From the NCBI GenBank assembly GCA_021209875.1, contig JAGYVD010000003.1, positions 2,542,001 through 2,606,000 of the forward strand: 64,000 nt of DNA. Reading direction: 5' to 3'. This DNA is from Rosellinia necatrix. Taxonomy: Eukaryota > Ascomycota > Sordariomycetes > Xylariales > Xylariaceae. A program made the position numbers and the translations under genes. Below are positions 11,074 through 22,060 of this stretch, piece after piece. The first letter of the stretch is position 1. Every line of letters starts with the position of its first letter. The notes below the pieces were generated by a model. That model saw only the letters and a program-made list of their open reading frames with translations, made no database searches and was not told the DNA's origin.

Positions 11074-13432
11074 TTAATACACGGGTCGCGGTTCCTCCCA
11101 CTTCTTGTGTAAATACGATTTCTCCTCCTCGGCCGGCGAGCCTTCGGGTTTAATATCTCGTCCCCACGAGACACGACCGCTCTTGCGAAGCCCACCGCCA
11201 CTACCGCCAGTTGTCGGGCCAATCCATTCCCAGGCCCTGCCCACCTCGCCGCTACGGCCCTCTCGCTGGCCGGTCCGGACGTTACTGTTCTGTTCAACAA
11301 CGGTTATGACCCGCCGCCAAATGCGATCCCGCTGACTAAGTGAGTGTGTGGATCGTAGGATGTCATCGCGCAAATTAGGTAGAAACAGCCAAGGATCATG
11401 TAAATCATCGTGGTAACCCAGCTCTTTCTGCTGAGCGAGGCGGTCTAAGACGTCGTCGACAAGACTTGGCACCTGCGCAGCGACGGCACGATCAGATATG
11501 AAGCGCGCGCGCCCGTAGATAGCCGTGACAATAAGCGCAATTACAGCACTAATCTGGAAGCGATGTCTTGCCAGTCCGAGCCGGATCGACCGCCGGACTG
11601 CGCAGGTGAGCGGAATGCGAGCGAGAGAGGTGGACGATAAGTAGGTGTTTGGAACGGCGCCGGAATCGGACGTTCTATGGGCACGACGGGTTTTCTGGTT
11701 AGTTCAAAGTTTGAGTCAGATAAATGTCATTAATACAAGTAGGTATACAAGGTGGATAATGAAAGGGGAGACGGTGCAATAAGAAAAATATAAAGAAAAG
11801 GGGATGAGAAACATGTAGGGGGCTGACTTACTCCTTAACTTCGACCTGAACTTCCTCGCGCTGTTTGATCTCACCAATTGCGGATCCCCAGAGATCCTCA
11901 AATTCCTGGTTCGACATTTTCCGACTTCTCTTCTTGTTGATGATTTGCTTCAACTCCAGTTCCTCCATTGCCGGTGTATCGACTATTGAGCCGTCTTCGT
12001 TGATAGGTTCACGGCATTCATATTTCGCAGCGCGTTCCCGGAGCTCCTCGACAGCCTTGTCAGCGACAGCTTGAACTCTACGAACCTTTTCGCCATCGGC
12101 CTCGCAAGTCGGGGGCAGAGGAACCACGCCACCCAACGCGAATGGGTGCGGTTTGAGGATGTAGTCTTGTTCGCAGCGGACGGAAAAGTCGCCATAGCAG
12201 TATGCATGGGCAGGGCAGGGTTCACACTCGGGTTCGAGCGTGTCAATGATGAATTGCGGAACGCTGACCTCGGCGGGTAAAACAGACTGCGCCCATTCCG
12301 GAACCTCGATCTCAGAAGGAATCGAGCTGATCGTCCGCCCTACACCACAATAGCCTACGCCAATCTTTTCTTGACGATACCACCCGGCGTAAACGAGAAG
12401 CACGGTCGTCAAAAACATCGATATGGGGATTCTCTTGCTTGTTTTCCGCACAGGGCGACCTTGGCGAGCACGCATGGCGGTGATTTGGCCATTGACGGCT
12501 TCCTCGGCCGCAAGCTCTAACTGTTCTTGGGGTGTGAATTCTTCCCCGACTTCTAGAACTATCGGCTTCGGCTCCGGCTCCGGCTCCGGCTCCGGTGTCT
12601 CATAGCGCGGTTCGGGTGCCTTAGGGTGGGCGAATCTGGGTGTAGGTGCTCTAGGGGTGGGCGCATCTAAACCACCATAGGTGGTGGGCTCCTCGTCGGA
12701 GGGGACGCCATAGTCGTCTGCTCTCCTACGAGCGCCTTTGCTTGTGCTGCGCGACGCACTATGACTGATGATCCTTCTACGCTGGGTAGGGGTCTGCTCC
12801 ACGACCGCCGGTGAACTGCCACTCTGAAAAGGATTGTCCGAAGTGAAGACGGCCGATGTGCGGCGGAAGAAACCATCCGAGTCCTCGGTTTTAAGCTTGG
12901 GCGTGACATCTCGGTGGATCGTTTCCAATGCAGCACCGGCATCCTGTTCCGAGCCAGTTTCAGTATCCGATATTGAATGGCTCGGAGCACGTCGAGATGT
13001 TCGGGATGCTCGGGATGCTCGCTTTGACGGGCTGCTCGGGGCGGGGGGTGGCATGGGCGGATCGAAATCGGGCTCTTCCGATTTGACCCTGCTCGAAGCT
13101 TTCCGGGGTGATCGCGATCTCCGGGTGGCGGCGGGCCGGGCCGGCGGAGGCGCGAGGTCTTCATGCTGATCGAAAGGATTGCTGCTGCTACTGCTCATCG
13201 ACTCGACGTCGAATATGCCCTTGCTGGAACGCTTTGCGCGGGCGCGTGCATCGAGTATCTGTTTAGACTGTGGTACGATGTTCTCATTGAAGATGTCGAC
13301 CAACTGGCCCTTTTTCGCGCTCGAGGAATACGGCACATTGTGGGCGACGAGGATGGATCTTAGACGCGGGATGGTCAAGCTCTTGGGATCAAACCCGGGC
13401 TGGAGGTAATCCACGCTTTCCGGGTCGGACAT
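11074..13432 (-). CDS. src1: Inner nuclear membrane protein Src1/Heh (LEM/MAN1 family)
   Basis: Exons 13432-11832 and 11674-11074 give 733 residues. The protein anchors chromatin and helps assemble pores at the inner nuclear membrane. The N-terminal HeH motif is clear (FDPKSLTIPRLRSILVAHNV, about residues 13-50). A long Ser/Pro/acidic nucleoplasmic linker follows, then TM1 (about 336-352, ISMFLTTVLLVYAGWY), a Cys-bearing lumenal MSC domain (CEPCPAHAYCYGDF), TM2 (about 572-590, ISAVIALIVTAIYG), and a C-terminal region (LPNLRDDIL, DRIWRRVITVVEQNSNVR, WEWIG). The intron (11831-11675, 157 nt) has donor GTAAGT, branch CTAAC and acceptor TAG, and restores the frame exactly. Without splicing the protein stops before TM2. 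The start at 13432 is the first in-frame ATG. Family assignment is firm; naming it Heh1 or Heh2 is arbitrary. Confidence 0.88.
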
Positions 13433-14647
13433 TGTGTGAGCCTATCGCGAGGGCCGAGGATGATGGGCGATGAGCTCGAGACGACAAGAAGAAAAGGAAG
13501 CGATAATTTTAACAGAAAAGACGTGGGGAGAGGGAGACGTGGGGAGGGAGAGGGAGAGAGGGGGGGAAGGGGAAGAGGGGGGAAGAGCAAATGATACGGC
13601 GGCTTGGAGTAGTGGCGGCAGCAGCAGATACTTCTTCTAAATGAACTGCTTCAGCAAGGAGAGATCCAGATGTGGTGACGCAATACCCGGCAGAGGGTGA
13701 GCGCCAAGAGCTTGAGGCCGTTACGGATGCCTCGCCGTGTCGCAGCGCCGTCGTATTGCAAAGGGGTGGATTAACGGTGTGTATGGGAGCGCGATGTTGC
13801 GTCCCCAAGACAAATCCTGTCAGGTACGGTATGGAGTTTGTGTATGGGGTTTGTGTATGGGGTTTATGTATGGGGTTTGTGGTTTGTGATGATGTTGTAG
13901 GGAGAGGAAGGAAAGAAAGTTCGATCCATGGTGGGGAGCCTGCCACTGTGTTTGTTGATCAAAAGAACACCGTGGATAAATTGGTCGCCTCCAGTCGGTT
14001 GCAGTAGCAACCGGTTTGGCCCACAGTGTTACGCCGCACACTACCTAGGTACTTAGGCAGGCACCTAACCTAAAGTACCTACCTAGGTAGGTTAGGTAGG
14101 CACATCAAATAAGATACCTAAGACCTGCTATCTTACCTGCTTCATCACATACTGCAACTGACCAATTACCTATCCAAGTACCCATTGAATACCTCGGTAT
14201 ACAGGCGCGATTTCGCTGTATGATATTCAACTTTAATGGTTCCATACTTTCTACTCTTTTATATAACTATATATATACTAACTGCATGAGTCCCAATGAT
14301 TACACGAACGAGCCCATTCAGGTTCATTCCCATACAAATATCTAGACTTCATAAAATATGTACATGTGGGCGACTTGTCGAATTGTATGGGATTCACACA
14401 TTATGGGGTCTAGTTGGCCCCGTCCCTGCATATAGGACGGCGGCACGATGGATGCATGGCATATAACGAACGCCCAGCGCCGACAGTAGCAAGTCGCATA
14501 GCCTTGCGGGGTGTTAAAAGATACACACAGAACTCGGTATCGGAATGCCTACCTTGGGCTCTATCCAACCATTCCACAGTGCCTCCTTCGTCCTTTTAGA
14601 CTCCTTTCTTCGAGTAAATCTATTAGTACGTCTTGTACAACACTCCA
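13433..14647. other. src1 promoter/leader and nuc-1 3' region
   Basis: Immediately upstream of src1 (13505-13590) is a purine-rich + strand, that is, a C+T-rich src1 leader. Further out are a 13-bp tandem array, a cluster of ACCTAGGT motifs (about 14040-14105), and AT-rich DNA with TATATATA near 14270 that probably belongs to the nuc-1 3' UTR. I see no gene. Confidence 0.55.
13830..13881. repeat. 13-bp tandem array, four copies
   Basis: Four units of TATGGGGTTTGTG start at 13830, 13843, 13856 and 13869 with one substitution each at most. They lie about 400 bp upstream of the src1 start codon. Confidence 0.8.
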
Positions 14648-16819
14648 TCAGGCTGTGGCTTCCCGCAGCCTTTTCTCTGCCTCGTCCGCCCGTTGGTTGG
14701 CTTCAGCCAGCTCCTTCTGTAGATGTTTGATATATTCGATGGCCGACTCTACCGTACTCGCCTTGCTGTTTGGGACGCCGGACTGCTTGGCATCGATCTT
14801 ATCCCCGTTTGTGTTATCACCATCGCCATCGCTAGCTTCTTTAATGGTACCCTTGGGGAGCAAAGTCGCTATTTCTTGCAGTGCCGAGTTGATCCGGTTC
14901 CGACGCCCTTGCTCTGCAATTTTGTGCGAGGTTCGCTTCGAAGTCAGGTTCGTAGACAGTTCGCTGGGGTAGGTCACACCAGGCACCGTGTTCCCTTCCA
15001 GAATCCTTTGATAATTAGATTTAGATGCCAGCAGTCTCGATGTCGAGTCTTCATTCGACAATCCTGGTGTACCTGGTAATAACGGCTTGATATTTGGTGA
15101 AATTCGGGGCAATAAGGCCGGAGAGATGGAGCTGATACTCGCTCGTTTCCTACCACCCTTTGGTGCCATGAGTGGCGTCTTCTTGGGAGCGGAGGCGGAG
15201 GGCCGTGGGTTAAGCTGAGGGCTCTGGCTAGCCGAAGCAGGTTGTATTGGCTTGGCGGCGACGGGCAATGGCAGAGGCCGGAGCGGCGTCATCTTCGGCG
15301 TCTCCGCCCCAGGTGAGGTGCGCGGTGACTGTTGAACCACCGCTATTGGTGCCTGCGGCGCAGACATATTGATCGAGTTGATTGAGTTGACCGACTCTGG
15401 AAGCTCGAAATTCTCAATATGCTCAGGGGCATCAGCATCTACATGGCCTTTGTCTGCCGTCTGATTCCTAGGCGAGATTCTGAAGAGAGAGGCAGGTGTC
15501 GCGGGCGAAGGCATTCCGTTTTGAGATCGCAGCAGAGACGCTTGTGCAGGCTTGTCGCCATTTTGGGGTGCGATGTAAGGTGATTGCCGTGCCGAGCGCG
15601 GTAGTGGAAGTGGCGGGGGCGGCATCTCAAGGGCTTCAGGCGAGACGGAGGCATTATCCGACTCTTCATTTGAAGATGTAGCGGCAGACTTGGGTTTAGG
15701 TGCCAGGCCCGAGCCCTCAGCCACTGCCTCTGCCAACTCGCTCAAAGCCTGAGCATTCATGACCGGTGTTGAAGCGGTTTTCCTCCTTTGCGGCTTTGTT
15801 ATTGGAGACTGCCGTATCTTGGGTTTCCTCCTCGTTGATGTACTATTCTTGCGTGTCTCTTTGGGCAGGGTGTCGGTTGTCGGTGCAGCTGACGGAGACT
15901 CAATATCCATCGCGGCTGGCGAGTTAGTGGTTTGACTAGTACGGCCGGAATGCCTTGGATCGTAAAATATCGTCGGATCCGACTGTGGATATAGAGCGGG
16001 TGATGTTATGGGGCTGAAATATGCACTGGGGACCATAAACTGATGGTCTACCGGGAAGTGAGCATCCAGAGGGGTCACCGCGGGAGACACCAGTGGCGTA
16101 AAGGCCATCTTGGACATTGTCAGCTCACCGTGGGAATATTTGGCAAGAAAAAAACGTACATCCTGTTGATCTTTCATCTGTTGGTATCCCTCGAACATTC
16201 TTGAAGAATGCGCCTGGTCCTGCGAGGCAAAAAACTGGCTGGCAGCCTGCATCTCGAGACTCTGTGGGGTGGGTGGTATTATGTTTCGTTGCTGCTGCTG
16301 TTGCTGTTGTTGTTGCTGCTGCTGCTGTTGCTGCTGTTGCTGCTGCTGTTGCTGCTGTTGCTGTTGAGCGTACAATGCAGCCTGCTGCTCTTGTAATCGC
16401 CTCTGCTGCTCCTCAAGTTGACGCTGCTGCTGTTGCAGCCTCTGGTGTTGCAGAAATTGTATCTGGGCGTCGATTTCCGAGATGGCATCGTTGGGCGTCT
16501 GTCGGTGAGACAGAATCTGCGAAAGAACTGCGGGATGACTTGGCGCAGACGTCATGGCAGGGGCTTGGTTTTGCACTCCCATGGCGTTCTGTGTAACTAT
16601 CGAGGATACATTGGCATCACTCATGGGCGTGTCAACCGGATCGCGATGGCTGTGGTGCATCATGGAGGGGTCATTTTGGGTATTGAAGGTCTGGAAGTCG
16701 AAGGGCATCGAGTCGCTATTCGACATGCCGATGTCGAAGAACTGCTGGAAGTCGTCGTCGCCAGTCGGGGATATGTTCTGGTCTTGCCCGTTCCAGGCGG
16801 CGGAGTTGATCATGGCCAT
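14648..16819 (-). CDS. nuc-1: bHLH transcription factor of the NUC-1/PalcA/Pho4 type
   Basis: This is the phosphate-starvation regulator type that binds CACGTG promoters. The first in-frame ATG is at 16819, with a second ATG two codons on. Unspliced, it encodes 723 residues. The C-terminal bHLH is diagnostic: SHKIAEQGRRNRINSALQEI carries the His, Glu and Arg that read CACGTG. A loop with an acidic insert follows, then helix 2 (ASTVESAIEYIKHLQKELAE) running into a coiled coil. The middle is Pro/Ser-rich. A run of 26 Gln sits at 16289-16366, and SPAVTPLD and FSPITSPALYP are motifs I associate with this family. A candidate 51-nt intron (16159-16109: GTACGT, GCTGAC, AAG) is in frame, and removing its 17 codons gives 706 residues. 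A bHLH factor of another subfamily is less likely. Confidence 0.85.
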   Translation of the reverse strand: MAMINSAAWNGQDQNISPTGDDDFQQFFDIGMSNSDSMPFDFQTFNTQNDPSMMHHSHRDPVDTPMSDANVSSIVTQNAMGVQNQAPAMTSAPSHPAVLSQILSHRQTPNDAISEIDAQIQFLQHQRLQQQQRQLEEQQRRLQEQQAALYAQQQQQQQQQQQQQQQQQQQQQQQQQQRNIIPPTPQSLEMQAASQFFASQDQAHSSRMFEGYQQMKDQQDVRFFLAKYSHGELTMSKMAFTPLVSPAVTPLDAHFPVDHQFMVPSAYFSPITSPALYPQSDPTIFYDPRHSGRTSQTTNSPAAMDIESPSAAPTTDTLPKETRKNSTSTRRKPKIRQSPITKPQRRKTASTPVMNAQALSELAEAVAEGSGLAPKPKSAATSSNEESDNASVSPEALEMPPPPLPLPRSARQSPYIAPQNGDKPAQASLLRSQNGMPSPATPASLFRISPRNQTADKGHVDADAPEHIENFELPESVNSINSINMSAPQAPIAVVQQSPRTSPGAETPKMTPLRPLPLPVAAKPIQPASASQSPQLNPRPSASAPKKTPLMAPKGGRKRASISSISPALLPRISPNIKPLLPGTPGLSNEDSTSRLLASKSNYQRILEGNTVPGVTYPSELSTNLTSKRTSHKIAEQGRRNRINSALQEIATLLPKGTIKEASDGDGDNTNGDKIDAKQSGVPNSKASTVESAIEYIKHLQKELAEANQRADEAEKRLREATA
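16289..16366 (-). repeat. CAG/CAA run encoding 26 glutamines
   Basis: Seventy-eight bases of mixed CAA and CAG codons encode 26 consecutive Gln in the nuc-1 product. Further Gln-rich sequence lies on the N-terminal side. Codon mixing makes the run less prone to slippage than a pure CAG tract. Confidence 0.9.
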
Positions 16820-18440
16820 CGCAGGGCGAGAAAGCTGTCGAAAACGGTGTTGAAGGCTTTCCGAGACGCCACGGCTTGTCCTGCACGGTTGAGGATGCGG
16901 CCGGCCGAGAGTCGAGGTGCAGTTGTGGCTGGAGGGGCTTGTCGCCGAGCGTCGCCGAGCGTCGCCGAGCGGCTTCACGATGCCAAGCCGCCCTGCAGTC
17001 TGATATTCACTCCGACGGGAGTAGCGATACGGGTTGCCGCAGTTGTGTCGAAAGCTCTCGTTGTTCAACGCATTTCTCCAACGTGCCCGTCAAAAGCCAA
17101 AGGAGCTGAGGGTGGAGCCACCGAAGGAAGACGGCGGGCGCGGATGGATAGGTGGATGGATGGGCGGATGGACAAGTGGATGGACGAGTGGATGAATCAA
17201 TCGGTCGATCGATGCGCTGGGTTCGGCTCGATGGCTGGGTGGGCGCTGAGGCTTCGCGATGATGAGGCGGCACCGTCCGATGGGCACGGAACGATGCGTC
17301 GAGCTCGTTGTATTTTTATCGTATTTTATTTCAATGACCGGTTGTCGTTGTCGCCGTCAAGAGGGAGGAGAGGCGTGAAAGAGGACGGGGTCCAACTGGA
17401 GCGACTGGGCCACGGCCAATATCGGCGAGAATCGTGAAGGTAGCCTAGGCGCTTTCCTCAGGCAAGCAGAGGCCAATAGGTCGCAGCACGGATCGAAGCA
17501 AAGCGAGCGGGTGGGGGTGGGGGTTCAGGTAAAAAGTGGGGTAGATGGCCACTGGTTGCTGTTAGTTGACTGCTCGTTATGCACAGTAGTTACATAATGA
17601 AGGGTTTTGCATCTAAAAGTGGCACACCCAAATTTGGTTTAGTATTATCGCCGCTTTTGTCCAGGTCAGAGTTCAGCTCAGCCAAAGCACTGGCTGAGCA
17701 GTCAGTCCTCCCACAGCTAGAAACTCGTTCAGAGGCTATCATACGTATTATATGTTGAGATCATTTACGACATATTACCTTACCTGCCACTTGTGAGTTA
17801 AACAGCAAAAACGGGGTCCGTAAAAGAGGTTCCTAAAAGGCTCGTCCAGCTTATAAAATAAAATATCCACCATCATGATCCTACTACATATACATAACTA
17901 CCTGATGCTATCTCGGTTTATTAAATGCCTTCTCTCGCATTTTAGTTATAACTTCTCATAAGTTAAGAATAAAAATAAAGGAGTGCTCACGCATAGTTAG
18001 CAATTTTAATCGGTTAGAATAGGTTCAATACTGTGAGTATTGTCGACTCGTGTTTGGTGGCGGCACTTCGAGAGCGCGGGCTAAAAGCGGCATGGCTCAT
18101 GCGTAATTCCTAATTCAGCATACATGAGACTACCTACCTACTAAGTAGGTACTAATAAGAAGTTTGGGTAAGTACTTAGGAAGTAGTGTATATGTTGGTT
18201 CAGGCCTCTTGCTAGAGGCTTAAAGCAGCACGGCTCAGCTAACCTCCCAAATCTGGTTCTAGATTATAAAATCCTTCTACGGAGTTAGGCGGATGTTGGT
18301 TCTTACAGATAATTATCTGGTCTCATTGGCTGTTTGCAGCGTCTCCACCTTTAACTTTGGTTCCCCGACCGATGCACAGCGAAAGTAATCCACCGTTTGA
18401 GATGGCTTTTTTTAAAGACCCGCAGGCTTCCAGTGAGATG

Positions 18441-18513
18441 ATCTAGACTCCCAAGCCACAATCGGCTATGTACAATATGGACGGCCCGTCCATATTGTAT
18501 TTATAGTCTAGAT
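18441..18513. repeat. hairpin-forming inverted repeat
   Basis: TACAATATGGACGG (18471-18484) and its exact reverse complement (18486-18499) are separated by one C. Outer arms ATCTAGACT (18441-18449) and AGTCTAGAT (18505-18513) also pair, leaving an asymmetric internal loop. It could be a decayed short inverted element, a cruciform or a small structured RNA. Confidence 0.7.
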
Positions 18514-20733
18514 ACCCAAGTAGGTAGCACCTACACGAGTTAGAACCGGACTACTAGGCTACATACTTCGCGAGATAGAATTAATCCTCAGTCTGACAGC
18601 CAGCAAAGTCACTTTGCAAACGCCCAAGCGAAGCCTCGGGCTCCCCCAGGTACAGTAGTTACTGTACTCGTCTGACCTGGGCGACACTATATCCCACATG
18701 TTCTCGATCTGAGTGGGATCGGGGTCGGGGTCGGGGTCGGATGCATACATCCTTCTAGCCTTGACCACCTCATGTGGTGGGTGATATGGTAAGAGCTCGG
18801 CGATAATAAAAGGGGCGTGTCATGGAATATTCTTCGAATACGACTTGTAGTCGTCCCTTGTCTAGCTAACGAAGGTAAACTAATTGAATGCTCTAAGCAG
18901 GATTCAGCAAGCTAGAAGAGCTATCTAATAATAATGCACTCGTCAGCTAGGTAACGAATATCTTTTGAACAAGCCCTCCAAATCTATAGGCGTCGAGGCA
19001 AGCAGGTTAGACGAGACTCAGAATGTTCGATCTCGGTTCTATGCTGACGAGGAAAGAAATAGCAATCAGTAATTCAAAGTCCCAAGGCGCTAATAGGCTG
19101 CCCAACACGCGGACAACTCTAGAGATGATGGGTATTGTATTCGTCCGACTCAGCAGGTAGTGACTAGGTCTACAGCCTCCATCCACGTCTCAACTCGTCT
19201 CCCCACCCGCTTCCTACTCATGAGATCTATGTGGTGCGGAGCGTTTTTGGTGGCTACGGCTCGGGTGCCTCACTGAGCCGTGCGTCCGGTAACTTCTCCA
19301 ACGCCATCCACATACGAAGTGGAAACGGCATTGGAGATACCTAGACGCGCTGCGACTTGGTTCATCGGCGCGTAGCTACACATACACAGCCAAGGGCTTT
19401 CTCGATACTTGGCGTTCCGTCCGTTTTTATCTGTTGGTGGGCGTAGTTCTTATAAAGATTGGCGATGGTTTTTATAAGCTTGTGATATATCGCGATGAGA
19501 CACACACCAACACACAAGTTTGCATCCGCCATCGAATTTGATACTGCCGGTATGTCCTAATATATATATATATCTGTGTGCGCGTGGCCCTCGACTCCAG
19601 TCACAATAACAATACGCGTTTCACTTTACTCTGGCATGTTCAAACTTCATGATATAGATGAGTTAAGCCCGCGTTCCTTAATGTCGCATGCCACTTCATT
19701 CAAACGTCGATTAAGAGATTAAAGGTAAACTAAATATACCAATCGATCTAGCCAATGCCTTGTCGAAAATAAATCAAAGTCGCCGGTCTCTATTAACACC
19801 GTTAGCATACAGGGAGGACGTCTCAATATTTGAACTTGGTCATGGATCTCTCATCGCTACAGAATTTCACAGCCGCTCTGCGATCGCAAAATATTTTGCT
19901 GTCATAACAATCAATATGCTTACAGGAGAAGCACTCGGCAGATATGGACAAGTCCCGCTGTCGACGGCGCAGAGCCTCCTGTCTAGAGCAAATTATATTA
20001 GACCGGACCTTACCCCCAATAATCACGAAGTAAGTACTCTCTTTCGACTTGAGGCCCGCCAGGGCCATAGCCTCCTTTTTGGTTATTTATCCAAGAAAAG
20101 CGTGCGAGTACTCGGTGATTATTTCACGTCTGAAACAGCTAGATATTGGTTGAGTGTACTCGGTAAGTGCCACGGGAGATTAGATAAGTACCTATTTATA
20201 TAAAACTAGCATTATTGGACGACCATAACCCGGCAGCGCTTTTCCTTCCTCGGGCTTCATACATCATTATTTTGGTGATGTGGCCAAATTGGTGGAAAGT
20301 TTGAGATGATAGGTTAGGTAGGTATCATAAGCCATCATGGATGACGATATATGTGGGCGGGGCCACAGTCTAGTTGGTGGCTTGGAGTAGGTACCTAAGT
20401 ACTTAACTTACTACCTGATATCTACTAGATTAGGAGGTAAGTAGGTACCTACCTATCTACCTACCTATTGTGATCACTGATGGGTGGGTAGGCAGGTACC
20501 TAATCCGCCAACCACAATACCATCCAAGACGCTGTATTTGTCCGCGACTTGAATTAAATAACTACGAGCAGGTAGTGTATGTAGGCAAGAAAGATGATAC
20601 GCTGAAGAGGCCTACGCTAGCACCGAGATTCGGATAGGTTTCAGCGCACATTGCCATGACCCGAAGCCACCTTCTTCGGTAACCGCTACGGTTAGGCTGG
20701 GGCAGGTATCTGCATCCTACGATGATAGAGCTG

Positions 20734-20760
20734 AAAAAAAAAAAAAAAAAAAAAAAAAAA
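20734..20760 (+). repeat. poly(A) run of 27
   Basis: An uninterrupted run of 27 A lies about 300 bp upstream of shr3. It could be a nucleosome-excluding promoter element or the tail of an old retrocopy. No retroelement body is visible next to it. Confidence 0.9.
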
Positions 20761-21066
20761 GATTGAAAAAGGAACAATTAAAAAAGAAACAAAACACATG
20801 GACCAGTCTTTCTCCCTTAGCGTCAACCCATTGACATACGCCAACAATAGGGAGCGATTACCTCGGCAACTACAATTCATGTCGTTTTCATCCCGCCCTT
20901 GACCTCAATTGTTTTGTTTCCTCTGCCAGACAAAGCGAGCTTTTAGCACAGATCCGCCCACCAGGGAGCCTCCTCGCCTTGCTCGCATCCGCTCGATAAC
21001 ACATCATCGCAACGACAACCATCCCCCGTCCGACGCCCGTCCGACGCCCGTCAAGTCGTCGCCGCC

Positions 21067-22060
21067 ATGCCGGAGAAATGGGTAGATTGGTCCAAGAATG
21101 TGCGGTCTAAGGACTACCGCGGGTCCGCGTCGTTCGCGACCTTCATGATCATCGGGCGTGAGTAGCCTTCTCTTCCTCCCTCTTTCTATCCCTTCCCTCA
21201 TCCTCTGTTGTCGTCGTCGTCGTCGTCGTCCTCCTCCTCCTCCTCCTCCTCATCCTTGTCTCGCGCGTGTCTCGCGTGTATCCCGCATAACGCCTCCCCC
21301 GCATTGCGATTCACCTCCTTCCCTCTCCCCTCCCTCTTCTCCCCCCCTCCCTCCCCACCCCTCCCTCACCTTTCCCTCTCGGCGACCCCAACCAGCCATG
21401 GCCGGACGGACGGGCAGACGAGGCTGACCAGACGCCGCCACCCCGGCCCGCGCAGCCGTATGTTTCTTCCTCGGGATCCTGTTCGCCGAGTTTCCGTACG
21501 ACTTCCCGCTGCTGTGGACGTCGGACCCGATCGCGCCGTCGTACCTGGACCAGCTCGAGACGCACCTCAAGTTCGTGCACCAGTCGCCGCCGCTGATCTC
21601 GCGCATGCTCAGCATCATGATCGGCACCGGCTTCCTCGGCTTCTTCATCAAGCTCTTCAAGGCCTCGGAGAGCAACATGCTCTTCGACGGCGCCTCCCTC
21701 GTCCTCTACGTCATCGGCGTCGGCGTCTACATCGCCAACATCGTCAAGGGCCTGCGCTTCGTCACCGCCGGCGTCTGGCACCAGCCCGGCTTCGACCCCG
21801 CCGCCGCCGCCGCCAACCCCGACGGCCCCCTCGTCCTCGGCCGCGAGGATTCCCTCAAGGTCATGGCCGCCAGCAACACCATCCTCGCCCTTGTCCTCCT
21901 CGGCGTCCTCGTCCTCCAGGCCGGCCAGTGGTACGCCGAGCGCAAGGACAACGAGGAGTACGAGCGCGCCGAGCACGAGGCCGCCGTCGCCCAGGAGAAG
22001 AACGGCGCCAGCAGTCCCACCACGGCCTCCGAGAGGCGGGCTAATAAGAAGAAGCAATGA
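21067..22060 (+). CDS. shr3: Amino-acid permease chaperone Shr3 (ER membrane)
   Basis: Exons 21067-21157 and 21456-22060 give 231 residues. Shr3 is an ER membrane chaperone that folds amino-acid permeases and hands them to COPII vesicles. Exon 1 encodes MPEKWVDWSKNVRSKDYRG and the start of the first membrane helix. Exon 2 continues it (VCFFLGILFAEFPYDFPLLW). Family hallmarks follow: SRMLSIMIGTGFLGFFIKLF, NMLFDGASLVLYVIGVGVYI, ANIVKGLRFVTAG, LGREDSLKVMAASNTILALV and LQAGQWYAERKDNEEYE. Four hydrophobic segments and a Lys-rich end (RRANKKKQ) agree with an ER protein. The 298-nt intron (GTGAGT, GCTGAC, CAG) carries CGT and CCT microsatellites. Codons end almost only in G or C, which produces long false frames on both strands. 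Confidence 0.9.

Larger units (their letters stand above)
16820..21066. other. 4.2 kb divergent intergenic region between nuc-1 and shr3
   Basis: The nuc-1 leader side holds three 10-bp units GTCGCCGAGC (16941-16970) and GGATG-type repeats (about 17140-17200). Further on are a 9-bp-stem hairpin (GCTCAGCCA, 17676-17699), a larger hairpin (18441-18513), four GGGTCG units (about 18717-18740), an imperfect inverted repeat near 19293-19337, TA repeats (about 19560-19573), ACCTAGGT-type tracts (20378-20510) and 27 A residues (20734-20760). A 147-codon TTG-led frame at 19760-20203 has no recognisable product. I see no gene. Confidence 0.55.

Noticed and set aside
11675..11830. Frameshift or pseudogene in src1
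   Set aside because: A canonical intron (GTAAGT, CTAAC, TAG) joins the two frames exactly and the C-terminal domain is intact.
16418..17437. 339-codon plus-strand frame over the nuc-1 5' half and leader
   Set aside because: Antisense to the clear bHLH gene, non-ATG start and simple-sequence composition.
19760..20203. 147-codon frame in the nuc-1/shr3 gap
   Set aside because: TTG start, no ATG-led product of useful length and no recognisable sequence. It could be a relict, but there is no support.
20734..20760. poly(A) run as the end of a retroposon
   Set aside because: No open frame, target duplication or element body beside it.
21208..22057. 278- and 248-codon frames over shr3
   Set aside because: Shadows of exon 2; the composition is Arg/Pro- or Glu/Asp-rich and has no family features.
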